Source: Gracilaria domingensis
Lineage: Eukaryota > Rhodophyta > Florideophyceae > Gracilariales > Gracilariaceae
Direction: 5' to 3'
Assembly: GCA_022539475.1 (NCBI GenBank)
Contig: VCMS01000043.1
Span: 1 to 64,000 of the forward strand
Length of the DNA: 64,000 bases
Under the pieces are notes generated by a model. The model did not search any database, was not told the origin of the DNA, and was given only the letters and a program-made list of their open reading frames with translations. The translations under genes were made by a program, and so were the position numbers. This document shows positions 42,463 to 53,440 of the stretch, in pieces; within the stretch, counting starts at the first letter, position 1, and every line of letters starts with the position of its first letter.

Positions 42463-43868
42463 TCATGCAATCGCATGGAGTAAACGTTGACAGGCAAATG
42501 TAGCATGTCTGGCGGGAGCGTCGGAAGACATCCCTTCGAGTTTGGATGGGAGAATACTCGGTGTAGACTGTTCAGAAGGAGTTGTTATTCCAGTCGACGG
42601 TATGGACGGCGCAACTGAGGGAGCTGAACCGAAGAAAACTGCAAGAACGTTTCCGTCGTTCTCGTAGAAACCTGAGGCGCTGCTTTCCGAACTCTTAACC
42701 ATATGGGTTTTGGAGATTTTCCGGACGGGTGTCGCTCTTCCTCTGGAGTCATTATCAGTTGACTGGCTGGACGTTCTATAAGTTTTTCCGTAAGCTTCGG
42801 CCTAATTCACCAACTGCCTGTAGGAGAGGTTGGAATGTTCCATATGGTGATTTCGAACGTGCGTCCTAATGGCAGGCAGCAGTCCAGCGATGAAGTACTG
42901 CAACAGCCGATTCTAGGAGAACACCTTCCCACACCTATAGGCCATTCTCCAAAGCTGGTCTGCGTAATCTTTCTCGGTTACGTTCGAACCCTGCCAGTAG
43001 GGTATAACTTCCTGATGGGCGTCCATAATGACATCATCCGCTGCGTATGTTTGCAAAAGGTAGTGCACGACCTCCGGATAGTACCCAAGGAGTTCCCGAT
43101 CGGTTGCATCAACGAGGTCCGTAGTTCCGGAGATTTTAGAAACCACATGGTTGTACGCTTGCCCATGGAGGAAAACTGAAAAAGATACGGAGCGGCACCC
43201 TCGTGAACGCCGTTCTGATCACAGGCCATGCGGAACAGACTGAGAAATCTAAGGATGGAAATGGGGTCGGATCCCGAAAACTTTTCCGTTGTGTTTAGCT
43301 GCATCCGTTTGGCCCATCTAGTGACCTTTTCGGCCAGCGAGCTAGAGTATCGCACTGACCGATCGGCCAGGTGATACGTGCGGTAGTCCAATACCCTCTT
43401 AAAGAGTTCATTGGCTGTTACCAACGGCTTGAGGCATCGAACGGCCCCCTCATCCGTCTCTGAGCCACTGGAACTCGACAAATACGAATCGGACTGGCTA
43501 CCGCTGGAGTTCTTCCGGCTTTTCCTCTGGTTCTTCGGCTTCTTCCTTCTGCTACTTCTCTTCTTTCTACGGTCAGATCTTCTAGCTTCCACTGGCATCT
43601 CTTCATTTTCAGCCTCTAAACCAATGGTTGATCGGGGGCCCTGGGCCCCGGTGTACCTCACGGGTGGCACGGCCATTAGGCCTTCTTGCCGAGGGACGTC
43701 TCTGTTGTCCCCTGGACGTGCGCCCGATTGGTCCACCTTTGGTTGAACCCGGTGAGGGGCTGGCAGAGTAGCTGCTCCCGGTGGTTCGGAACAAGGTGGC
43801 CATACAGATACCAATGGGTTACTTTGAATGCAACCCACGTAGGGCGCCTGGCCTACCTGGCGAGTCAC
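42463..43868 (-). pseudogene. Ty3/gypsy gag, central and C-terminal parts
   Basis: Frame 43868-42978 has a Lys/Arg-rich segment (RRSDRRKKRSSRRKKP), a Ser-rich stretch, and the gag core (LNTTEKFSGSDPISILRFLS). A frame change near 43150 brings in SKISGTTDLVDATDRE and AADDVIMDAHQEVIPYWQG. Two in-frame TAGs follow (42913, 42802), each where a Gln would fit (the second before AEAYG, where the family has a Gln- or Leu-type residue). No CCHC knuckle was recognised. Confidence 0.65.
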
Positions 43869-43882
43869 CTCACGGCGGATAC

Positions 43883-44347
43883 CTAAGGCAAGCGAGTCGA
43901 CAAAGCGTCGGACTCTAGAACCTTCGGCAGGACACGTTCAGCCAGTTGGTCAGCGTGCACAGCGAGAGCGACAGATTCTCGGAGATCTATAAGGGTTTCG
44001 AGTCGAGCGTCGAGCATCTCTCGAACCCTATGCCATAAGACATCGGCAAGTCCATCGGTATTTACGGAACCAACAGTTTCGTGCGGTGCTGCCTGTGGTG
44101 TGTTGAGTTGCGAGCGGTACTCTTCGAGCCGTTCTCGAAGTTTTCCGGCCAAAGAAGCGTCACGATTAATCCTCTCGGGATTATCCACTGGTGTGAGGAG
44201 ATTAACGTATGGCTGCGAGCGGGTGCTCCGACGGTCGCTCCCGATGTCGCCAGAGGGTGCAGCGACATCAGCGAGCGGTGGAGGAGTTCCGATGGGTTGA
44301 GCCACAGGTGTACGAGGGTCTTTCTGAATGGGTTGGTTGCTATCCAT
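43883..44347 (-). pseudogene. Ty3/gypsy gag N-terminus
   Basis: A 154-residue frame from the ATG at 44347 carries a Pro-rich start and a helical stretch (LREVSVAL-type amphipathic pattern; GKLRERLEEYRSQLNT). It is offset from the next gag frame by a frameshift at about 43880. Just upstream on this strand (44360-44480) lies the probable primer-binding-site region and then repeat A. I did not match a specific tRNA. Confidence 0.55.
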
Positions 44348-44494
44348 GATGGCGGTTGCTTGTGTTACCAGTCCGTCGGTAGTCCAGAGCCAATAGTAGA
44401 ATTCCGGTAGTTCGTCTTTCCTAGAGGTCGTTGATCACTTCCGTGCGGAATTCTAAGTCGGGAGACCAGAAATGCACTATAGTGGCACCGGTCA

Positions 44495-44940
44495 CTAACC
44501 ACGGGAGGGACGGTCCAAAGGATGAGGGGCTAACGGCGAGAACACTGGTAAAAGGGTGCAATGGGAGGGCGCTATGGGTCGTGCGTACAGTAAACGGCAA
44601 CCGACGTAGCGATGGCTTGAAAACCTTAAGGTCTTTAGTACTTGCTAGCCTATGGGTCAGATAGTTGCCAAGGGGTCTCTTACTTTACCACAGGAGGGAG
44701 GCTCAGCTCGAGCAGCCTAAGTGTCTGCCGCGAAGCATCTCGACCTCGGCCGCGATGCACTGTCACGCAGTGCACCACGTGTACTATCTACACTACCTAT
44801 GGTACAAAAACTACTAGTTAGAAAATAAGAAACCACTGGGGCCCAACAAAGCTACACGTGTTCCATACGTCGTCCCCATCACCGGCGTCTGTTGCCATTC
44901 GCGAGTTCCAGCTAGATAATCTAAATAATTCAAAGTACCA
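44495..44940 (+). repeat. Direct repeat A, right copy (probable LTR or LTR remnant)
   Basis: Partner of 33780-34225. It begins about 150 bases upstream of the gag ATG, exactly where a 5' LTR of the minus-strand chromovirus should be. This supports the idea that repeat A is this element's LTR, though the interval between pol and the left copy is 3 kb longer than expected. Confidence 0.8.
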
Positions 44941-44955
44941 TAGTATCAGCTTCCT

Positions 44956-45175
44956 ACTGGGAAAGAAAGGATGCTTAAAAATATTTGTACGAAAACGAGT
45001 CCTCAAAGAAATACAAAATTCCACTACTGGTAAGATAACCAGTACCAGAGATTGAGAATATTCGCTCGAATTGGTTGTACTAACTTCTAGACTGGAAAAG
45101 AAAAAATGTTTAAAGATACTTGTACGACGGAGACTTCTCAAAGAAATACAATTTTGTACTCATGGTAAGACAACC
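44956..45175 (+). repeat. Two-unit direct repeat, 135-bp period
   Basis: 44956-45040 (ACTGGGAAAGAAAGGATGCT...) recurs at 45091-45175 with about 80 percent identity, sharing CTCAAAGAAATACAA and GGTAAGA-AACC. It lies just beyond repeat A. Confidence 0.75.
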
Positions 45176-45209
45176 TGAAGCAGAGAGTGCCATTAATCGC
45201 TGGAGCTAG

Positions 45210-45539
45210 ATGTATCAGTTTCGAATCAGATGGTCGAATTCCAAGCTCAAGATTTTTCTTCGTCACAATCGTCTCATTGAAAATCCGAGACTAGTAAATC
45301 CACAGCACAGGAAAGGAACAGCTGCTCCTCCTTCTTCTAGACGCACAGCACCTTCAAGCTCAGAAGATGATCCTATACTGCGTCAGCGTCCTCAAACAGC
45401 TTCTACCACTCCTCGTCGTTCTAACAAAGGCAGTGGATCTAGCAGCAGATCTGGCCAATTTATGGTACCTCCAGAATGCGAAAGGAGTAACTGTCTTGTC
45501 GATGCATTCGGTACCTATCCGACAGAGGCCTTTCAGTAG
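45210..45539 (+). CDS. Ser/Pro/Arg-rich ORF, possible N-terminus of recombinase copy 2
   Basis: A 109-residue frame with SSRRTAPSSSEDDP and Ser/Gly-rich stretches. Its composition resembles the Ser-rich, acidic start of the tyrosine-recombinase-like copy 1 (26752 onward). It precedes copy 2 on the same strand, so it may be its disordered N-terminus, but a gap of 1.2 kb with repeat B intervenes. Weak support. Confidence 0.25.
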   Translation: MYQFRIRWSNSKLKIFLRHNRLIENPRLVNPQHRKGTAAPPSSRRTAPSSSEDDPILRQRPQTASTTPRRSNKGSGSSSRSGQFMVPPECERSNCLVDAFGTYPTEAFQ

Positions 45540-46008
45540 AAGCAAAAGAAAGACTAAGGCCGTGCCTTGCATACCATGTAGCTGATGGTTACTTTCTGGC
45601 AAACGTCGTCTGGTATCTTGCTGATACCGGTTTTCTGGTGAGAGACGTTTTAGCTGAGCGCGTCTTTACAGCCTCTCAGTTATCAAGGGATTAGCTAGCC
45701 CCTTCTTCAAGGTCTTTCTTTCTTCTTAAAAGGAAGTCTGGCCTACTGGTGCTGCCTTAAGCAGCTTTCAAGTTATATAGTAAATCGAAGTTTGCTTTTT
45801 GTTTTAATCACTCAGTGCCTGCTATCATTCTTTAACCTTCTGCATGGCCTCTAAAAAGGTTGAGTTTACAATCTTGAGGCCTCTTCAAATATGGAGATCT
45901 CCAGGTCGGAGAGCACACCATCTCCGTATGGCTGGAACCGTTGTATCTCACCGGCAGTATGCAGAAACGTTTTCTGTGGAACTTCGTTCATCCTTGTTGG
46001 GGTCACCT

Positions 46009-46119
46009 GAGGGCCATATTTCAAGTTTCAGCAGCATTTCAACTTGTTTACGGCTCTCTGCCGCCCTCTATCTGAACCTCTTTGTGAGCATATGGGGTAT
46101 GAATTTGTGTTCTACTGTA
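46009..46119 (+). repeat. Direct repeat B, right copy
   Basis: Partner of 32514-32622. The pair B-B encloses the pair A-A in the order B A ... A B, all in direct orientation. That is the pattern expected of one LTR element inserted into another. Confidence 0.8.
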
Positions 46120-46799
46120 GAGCAAAACGTGCTCGCCCGATGCACGGGGATGTTTTTCATAAATCTCTGGTAGGGATGATTCCGGGTACTCGGAAGGTAT
46201 GAGTATTGGCCCACGGATGGGATGCTTTTTGGCATTATTGAGGTATGGCACCCTGAGGGGTCGGCCATGACGTGGCCTAGATGAGTACTGGTCGCGTGTA
46301 CGCGTGTGTAGGGATGGGTGTGTTCACACATGTTTTGGAATGATTGTCGGATATTTTACTGGCCGCTGCCGCGGGTTGTCAGGTGCACCACGTGTATGGA
46401 CCTGCTTAGGTGTGCATTAGATTATTTAATTTAGTTTAACTAATTTATCGGTTACGATATAAGGGGTGACCTCCCAGTCACCTCCGCCTTCAGTAAAGGG
46501 TAACCGAGTTCAGCTCTGAACTACGTTCGCCGGCGCGAAGTGCACAACTCTCTCATGAGGGTCACCGCGTACGGTACGAACTAGATTCATCCCTCGGTAT
46601 CATTCAGGCACTAATGACCTACACAGCTGTTTCCCTCGGGCTTAGTTCCGTCTTCGGACCACTGCTTTACTTTTCTTTACCTGCAGATTACTGTTTACTT
46701 GTAATGCTCTCAAAAATGCTTCTCAGGAGCGCTTTGCAAGACCGAAACGCGTCAACGTATAGCAAAACCATTTTCTCCAACCCGGTCTACAAATTTGAC

Positions 46800-48263
46800 C
46801 CTTAGAGACAGAGCTTCGCCCAAAGTTCTCTGGGAAGATATGATTTTGAATACACTAGAGCACCACCCAGATTTCTTTACGTCGGACGAGGCCCAGATGC
46901 AGGACGTTGCGGCCAAAAAAAGCGTGCAAAGCTGAAGGCAAGGATGTTTTTCTATGCTCCTTTGCCTGTACACGTGTTCAACTGCCTCGCGTCGAAATGG
47001 GTTCAGGAGGAGCGATTTGAAGCACGAATCTCCCGTATAACCATCAGAGGAACGGTCAAGACTTGCTTTGGTCAGCTTCTTCGATGGGGAATCGTTTGCG
47101 GTGACATTCCGAAGGACGATGGATGGAAGGAATCTGCTCTATTCTCCCTTCTAGTGGATGTGGACACCGTCAAAGCCTTTCGTATGTATTTCTTCGCCAT
47201 AGCAAGGCCGAACAGAGAGAGAAACACTGCCATGGCAATGCTTGAGGTTCTCAATATAGCGGAAAGCTACTACAATCTCAGCCCTGAAGAAGTCTCATAC
47301 AAGCCGGCTATTACTGAGCTGAAAAAAAAGTCGTACGAAAGTATGCTAATGAGCTCCGCAAGGAGTCAAACGCTAAATTGTGGGCTCTTCAGTTTAGCGA
47401 AGTTGAAGGTCGCAACTTCCTTACTTTTCATGAGTATACGTCGCTGCTCAAGAGATTTCAGAAGATCTGTGAAGGTATTATCGGTGAGAACAGCAGGGAG
47501 TGTCAACATTTGCAGCCTTCAATTGCTTCAATACCTATTATCAGTCTCATTGGAGTCTCGTTCAGAAGTGGAGCATAGATTTCACTGTCTTGCTTCTTCT
47601 TGGGGGAGGTGGGAAAAGGCCACAGGTGTATGGACAGCTGCAAGTGCCGAAAACATTTTTCGGAGACGACATGTTTCCGGATGATGATGAGGAGTTCATC
47701 AAGATTCGCGGATTGGAAGGGAAACGGGAGAGAGCTGCTCGGCTTCCGAAAGTTTTGTTTCCAAGCTCGCATCCTCCGTATTTGCGGCATCACCTCAAAT
47801 ATATGCGCCCGCAAATTGTTAAGAAGTAGGGTTGCATGGAAAATAAACAAGATGTACCAATTCTGGTTAACAGTGAGAATGGGAACTATTTGGACTCCGG
47901 GTCTATCAACAATACCTTGTAACGGTTTTTGCGGTATGTGGATCGTAGTACGAAGATGTTTAGTATCCATGCAGAACGTCGCATTACGCCGAGGACGATT
48001 CGAACCAGCTTTATAACTATTTGCATGGAGAGGTATGGAAAGGGGAAGGCTTTCATTGGTAAGACTGCAGATTAGTTCCTTGTTTGCTTGGAAGACCTAA
48101 CAAACACTGGAGTTGAGCAGGTTCGAAATGTTTATTCTCGTCGTACGAGCAAGTACGATTAGATGGTTGTAGCTCTCTACAATAACATGCAAAATTCTGA
48201 AGAGGACATTGATGTTATAAAGATTCGTCCTAAGCGTTTAGTTAGCGTCATAGAAGTTGAGTA
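46800..48263 (+). pseudogene. Tyrosine-recombinase-like gene, copy 2, degraded
   Basis: Frames in order: near 46826 LWEDMILNTLEHHPDFFTSD; 46944-47684 with FNCLASKWVQEERFEARISR, GTVKTCFGQLLRWGIV and KDDGWKESALFSLLVDVDTV; about 47640-47830 (VPKTFFGDDMFPDDDEEF); and 47850-48263 (HAERRITPRTIRTSFITICM, then NTGVEQVRNVYSRRTSKYD and MVVALYNN). The last part resembles the R...Y half of eukaryotic tyrosine recombinases (Crypton/DIRS type): a TIRTSF helix with Arg, followed by NT-x(5)-VY with the candidate nucleophile Tyr. Stops (TAG near 48073 and 48159) and frameshifts (about 47380 and 47830) show decay. It is homologous to copy 1 at 26752-28484. Confidence 0.55.
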
Positions 48264-48296
48264 ATCATTTGAGTAAATTAAACTTGTGGGTTTAAT

Positions 48297-48845
48297 TTAT
48301 TTCTGTGAGCAGCAAGTTATTTGCGATGTGGGAGGGAAAGAAGGCTGGTGGCAGGGCGGCGGGCGGCCGGTGGCGACGCGTTGCATGACGAAGCAGACAG
48401 TGGTAGCAACGGGATTGATACGCTGATCATAAAGAGCCCTGCAGAAGGCTGCATCGAAACAGGAGAACAACGCATGTTCTGCGGCGCAGATCGCAGCGAC
48501 GGTGATGGCAATCGCCGGCCATGTTCTCCGAGCGTACGATGCCATCAACCACCGTCTTTTGCGCCGCCGTCAGCACCCCGCCATGGTCTCCATGTAGCTG
48601 CGAAAGCTTTGGGAGCACCGCGTGATTTCGCCCCCCGGCCCGTCTCCGCGACAGTCATGACACCAAGTCTTGCGCGAATCCATCCCGGCTTGCGTGGCCG
48701 GCGGCGGTGATGGCACTTGCCAGAAGACGTACACTGTGGCCAGTGTAATGTCGGGCGTGTACGGGTTGGCAAAGTCCAATGTGAGGCCATCGCCGCAGTT
48801 GAGGCGCCGAAGTCGACGGCTCAGCGGACAATTGTCATTCTCCAC
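48297..48845 (-). pseudogene. Unrecognised minus-strand relic with hydrophobic segment
   Basis: Frame 48845-48570 (GDGLTLDFANPYTPDITLA) and, after an in-frame TGA, 48548-48297 (AIAITVAAICAAEHALFSCF and CRALYDQRINPVA), with an alternative frame between them (LTAAQKTVVDGIVRSENMAG). This looks like a once continuous protein with a membrane-like segment, frameshifted. The family is unknown to me. Confidence 0.3.
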
Positions 48846-48995
48846 TCCACACTCGCCGGCTGGAACCCCTGTCGAATCTAACTCGATCGGCCTGTCGCTT
48901 CAAACAGCTGCCCCGGAAGCAGATCGAGGCGAATTTCTGCTCGCTCCAAGCATGATCCCGCACCAGCAAATGGTAAACGAGCTCGAAAGGATGGC

Positions 48996-49694
48996 GTGGA
49001 GCGACGATCACGAGATTCTGCCAAAGTGCCAAAGGATGTGTGTAAGAAAGAAAGTGGTGTGGAGGAAGAAAAAGGGTCTCAGGAGCATGATCCGGAATCG
49101 CAGCCAAAGCAGCGAAAGGCGAGAAAAGGAATGCCTCGTGGATCGAGAAAAGGGCAGCCCTCTGGGACTTCTCTGTCGAAGCCTCTCTGCGACCTGGGTC
49201 AAGAGTCAAAGCATAGTCAGACCCGACCGAGACGTTCCTCCCGTTTAAGAGCATCCATGGATGACATAAAGCAGTCGTCTTCAAGCGGACGCACCGTGCA
49301 ACGAAAAGAAGCGAACAGAAAGCAGTTCCGTTCCGGCAAGGGGCTCGGAGCCGTCCACACTTCACGATGCGAAGCAAAGGACCACGCGCAAGCGAAGAAG
49401 CAGCTCCGTTGCGTCAATGCGCTCGGAACAGACGTCGCTCGATCGCTCACGCGCACGAGCTTGATTACCTTTGTGAGACCTTCCATGTTAGAAGAATACG
49501 GGAGGTCTCACGCCGGCGGTGTGTGCATGCGTGCCGCTTCTTGCACAAGCTCTCCTTGCGTCGCCGTCGGACGGAGCTCTCTCTCGCGTGCGTTGTTGGG
49601 AAGACTCCTTCGGCGCGCGTGGCGATTATGCGGTTGTCGCCGTCCACGACCGATTAATTGGCGTTCTGTCTTCGGATTCGGATTCAATTCCTGA
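48996..49694 (+). CDS. Basic Ser/Arg/Lys-rich ORF of unknown status
   Basis: A 232-residue plus-strand frame without a clear ATG at its start (GTG). It is highly charged in its first half (KKESGVEEEKGSQEHDPE, RKARKGMPRGSRKG) and Cys/Arg-rich at the end. The opposite strand is also open (48835-49377). I cannot decide which, if either, is real. Confidence 0.2.
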   Translation: MERRSRDSAKVPKDVCKKESGVEEEKGSQEHDPESQPKQRKARKGMPRGSRKGQPSGTSLSKPLCDLGQESKHSQTRPRRSSRLRASMDDIKQSSSSGRTVQRKEANRKQFRSGKGLGAVHTSRCEAKDHAQAKKQLRCVNALGTDVARSLTRTSLITFVRPSMLEEYGRSHAGGVCMRAASCTSSPCVAVGRSSLSRALLGRLLRRAWRLCGCRRPRPINWRSVFGFGFNS

Positions 49695-49783
49695 TGCAGC
49701 AGTTGATTGAGAGATCCAGGGTCTACTCTCATAATAGCCTGATCGCATCGATAACACTCTCATCAACCTTATTCACGCAATCT

Positions 49784-50080
49784 TCAATGCAACACTAGCA
49801 GAACGTTTCCCAGCCCAGCAGGCGTCTGTAGCATGTGAAACTCTCCATGCTGAACACTGAATTCGGTATCCTGCATGTCCCCATAATGCTTCTCCAGATT
49901 GTAACGCACAGCAATCAACTCCTGAAACACTTCTGGCATGACCTCTTCCATAGCAGGTGCCTTCGAACGATGAGCAAAGTTGCCAGCAACAGTCAGCTGT
50001 TGCGGGGTACGGATTCCAGCCACGATATCTTCCGCTTGGGCGTTCAAAAGATACTCACCGGACAACACATTCCCCTATGA
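49784..50080 (-). pseudogene. Pyruvate phosphate dikinase fragment
   Basis: About 97 residues of minus-strand frame match the end of the ATP-grasp (N-terminal) domain of pyruvate phosphate dikinase: LSGEYLLNAQAEDIVAGIRT (family GE-L-NAQGEDVVAGIRTP), AMEEVMPEVFQELIAVRYNL, and HYGDMQDTEFSVQHGEFHML (family DMQD-EFTV-GKL-MLQTR). The enzyme interconverts pyruvate/ATP and PEP and is about 880 residues long. Nothing else of it is found on either side; the upstream side ends in a stop near 50083 and the downstream frame ends after MLQTPAG. It is a short dead fragment. Confidence 0.8.
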
Positions 50081-51480
50081 ACAATGATTCTGGCCCAGGT
50101 AAGTACTATAATAGGGCAACAAGTGTGCGCAATGTCACTGTCGGCGCCGAAAAATGGCTGCGCTATTGCCCTTTGGCACGGATTGATTTTTTACAATTTC
50201 TTAATTGGGACAATAAATGTCCGTGAAGAGGTCAACGAAACATGGGTGGCCAGCAGATGGCCGATTTGCTCCCAAAAGCATACGTTGGCCTACATTTTAT
50301 CCCTTCCGATATGTTTGGCATTTTGCTGAACAGGCGGCGTACGTCCATCTCCCACTCTCAGCGCCAAGCCCCCAGTTCTCATTTTCAACACGCTTGGGTA
50401 CATATCCTTTGTCTCGCACACTGCGTGCTTGAGAATGACGTGTTAGGACTCCACCAGTGCCAACCCTTCTCGTCAATGGCCACCCTTCTTCGAACCGCAC
50501 GCAGCTGCGAACCCGACTGCACGTGTTCTGCCTTTTGCTCTACTCCCAAAAGAATCGCTTGCGGATTGTAAACATAGTTTGCAGTGCGATAAAGTGCTAG
50601 TCGAAGTGGGTTGTGGGGGTGGTATCGCTGTTCATTGCTTTTCCGCGTGCGAAACGGCGCTTGTTTGTTTTGACGTTCAACTTCAGTGCGCTGGCGATTA
50701 AGCTTACAAAGGGTAATGTTGAGTGTCTCTAACATGGAATGAAAGGATTTCTAACGTACAACATGCTGTCAGAGAGCTCCGTTCACTTGATGAGAAATAA
50801 CTGTTTTGATGGAATTCAGTTCCTAATGGAGCTCTGGAAATTTTCAGGTATGAGCTCGGCTGAACAAAGCATTGCCACAAGCGGGCTGGGTGCATTGAAT
50901 GGGAATGGCGGACAGTCGTTTTCGAAAGATTAATTGGCCGGAGAAAGGAGGGAAAAGCGCGTTGCAGAGCATGAAAAATGAGCGTGCAACCGTAAGGAAG
51001 AGCTCTATCTACGAAGAGACGGGACCTTCGCGTATTCTTCTAGTCAAGAAAAGTTGAAAGGTCTCCTTGAGAGAGCAGGATTGACTTGCGTCTCAGGTGC
51101 ATATGACGACCGAGAGGTAAAAAACCGCATAACAGAAACAACGATGCGAAGAAGATGGGTGCAAGCAAAGTTTAAAAAGTTATTAATCAACGAACGATTA
51201 GGGTGCTCAAAGTGCCTGTTTCACTGGGCAACGTCGGCTATTCCTATAGTTGACAAAGTGAATGGGGTCACGGCAGCAGACTGTTTTCGGTACATAACTA
51301 TTTGATTATCACTACATAGAAAACTGTCACACCATATGATACCCAGTGTCTAAGATGACAATATCAAGGAACTTTCTCATCAACCATCCTCGCTCGATGA
51401 GATAGGTCTCGAATTACCCTACGCCGATAGTTGGGAATCACATACTCATACGGTCGACATCGTATGATTTGAAGTATAAT
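50081..51480. other. No supported gene
   Basis: Open frames on both strands are short. A minus-strand frame at 50735-50385 has no recognised family. No repeats recognised over 1.4 kb. Confidence 0.35.
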
Positions 51481-51521
51481 ATATGGGTTGTCTTGCTATC
51501 ATAACAAGAAGAACGTAAAAC

Positions 51522-52590
51522 CTAGCAATCCGTCTTACGATGAACAGGTCTTCGCATTTGATATATCTCAATGTGCAGCTCATGATTTGGAAATAGCGGA
51601 TGCTCTCTGTGGTACAACTTCGCGGTGTATGATTTGTATGCAGGCATAAAGCGGCTAAAAAAGTACCGCACTTGCTCATTAGTCAAACCAGGAAGGCCTG
51701 AACCACGGGTACCACACTCTGCCTGAAGAAGCCAGTCAAATACCCAATCCACGCTACCAATCTCAATAACGAACATCCCATATAGCCTTCAGTACATGCT
51801 GATCAACTCATGAAGAGCCTCATTAACCGCGGAGAGATGTGTATCGTTGAGTTGGACGAAACAAACTGGTTCAAGCCCGGTACACCAGCCCTCAAACAAG
51901 ACAAGGTCGGTTGTGTCCGAAATGTGCTTCTATTTGCTCTGAAGAGCACGATCACCACGACCATTGAAAGCTCTCTTGTGGCACCTCGAGATACTGACAT
52001 CCTTTCCACGGCGAAGAGCATCCAAAGGGCTATTGAGAAGCTCTAGGTCATGAGTTCCGGGCATTCCACGGTACTTCATGAGTCTGTTCACGGTAAAATT
52101 GGCGGCACTTTGATGCTGTTCGGCATTAGTGACATAAAATTCATCGAGTCTGGAATTCTGTACATTCTTACAAGTTTCACGCAGTAGAGTCTCCATGAAG
52201 GTGGTCATGGTTGTCTTGCCATCGCCCTGAGGACAACAGAATCTCAGAATGAAGGGATGAAGTCTTGCACCAGAGTTAGCGAGGAGTTCATGATGGCGAT
52301 CAAGTTCACGCAGAATCCAAAATTACAAGGGGAGGTAATAGTGATAGAACAAGAACATCATTTGTCTGACGTGCGAGAGCATTCTCGAGCGTTGCGTCGG
52401 TATAAAGCCAATCAACGAGACTTGTTTGAAAAGCATCAGTGGAGCAACTCTCTTCGACCGGAAGGTCAGAGAAGATAAGACCTGCAGGCTTGAATACAGT
52501 TCCAGACACAATTAAATCATCCAGACGGTGTCTGCAAAGGTCTGTCTTTGCCTCCTTAGCAGACGACTGGGTGGATTTGGGCAGTGCCAT
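51522..52590 (-). pseudogene. D-glycerate 3-kinase-like gene with in-frame stops
   Basis: The minus strand matches the glycerate kinase (GLYK/Tda10) family. A first frame (52590-52306) covers an N-terminal part. Then, in one frame from about 52300: the P-loop CCPQGDGKTTM (family GPQGSGKTT), RLDEFYVTNAEQ (family LSLDDFY-T), LMKYRGMPGTHDLELL and FNGRGDRA (family FGGRGDR). After TAG at 51930, LVLFEGWCTG follows. After TGA at 51789 come IGSVDWVFDWLLQAE and LTNEQVRYFFSRFMPAYKSY. The enzyme phosphorylates D-glycerate in the last step of photorespiration in plants and algae; fungi have a related kinase. The stops fall where the family often has Trp. There is at least one frameshift at about 52306. 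Confidence 0.8.
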
Positions 52591-52599
52591 GCTGGGACC

Positions 52600-53440
52600 A
52601 TCTTGATCACATTATAGCGGACGGGCGCGGGGCAGTGTAACAAGGGATGAAGAGCGCATGGATCAATCTGAGGTGAAGACGGTTCTCGCAGAATGGAAGA
52701 ATGTGGACGAAACTGGACAAGATGATTGGAAAAGAAATGAAAGCATTCAATTTTGGTTCGTGTGGATGTTAGAAGGAAGCGGGTGCAGAGATGGAAACAC
52801 GGACAAAGACTGCGAGAAACTGCTGTAGACGAAAAGAGGTGCTGAACAACGGGAAGCGGCGAAAGACAACTGAGCGCGGGAATTGGCGTCGAGCGACGGC
52901 AGATGTACGAGTGCTTTGTGTCAATCTGACGAGAAACGAAGCGACATACTATGCCGTGAGCAACGGCCGACAGGCATACCGTGATGTGAGCCCAAACATC
53001 GTGACCCGTTCGCTCTTTTCTGACGAATTAGATGGATTCAAACACGGAACGAAGCGTCGGCTCCCATTTTGAACGGCCGCAAATGACTTTCCATCCGCCG
53101 CTAACTTCGGCGCGCAGGCTTGGCCGCGACCATTTTCGGTCACCGAGCCAAGTCCTCCGTGAATGGTGTCAGAGACAACCCGCCGCTTAGCTACACTTAT
53201 CTTCTACACATACCTTCCCATGTGGTGAATTGAACGCGCTGTAAGGCTGCCGCCAACTATACTGGCCACCGCGTGGAAAGCTATTCTCTTCTGCGCTTTC
53301 CGCAACGAGCGGTATTATTGTCTGCTGCGAAGTGAGCGCCAGCGACAAAAATACCCTCCAACGCCACTGTCATCAACACCGTACGCCGCGCGCAACCTCA
53401 GCTCTCACCGCCCGTAACGCACCCCCCTCCCACCGCAGCG
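52600..53440. other. No supported gene
   Basis: Upstream flank of the glycerate-kinase relic. A plus-strand frame at 52791-53072 is Arg/Lys-rich but has no recognised family. Confidence 0.3.

Noticed and set aside
48835..49694. Two overlapping opposite-strand ORFs over 180 codons
   Set aside because: Neither strand shows a family motif or a good start; only the plus-strand frame is listed, at low confidence.
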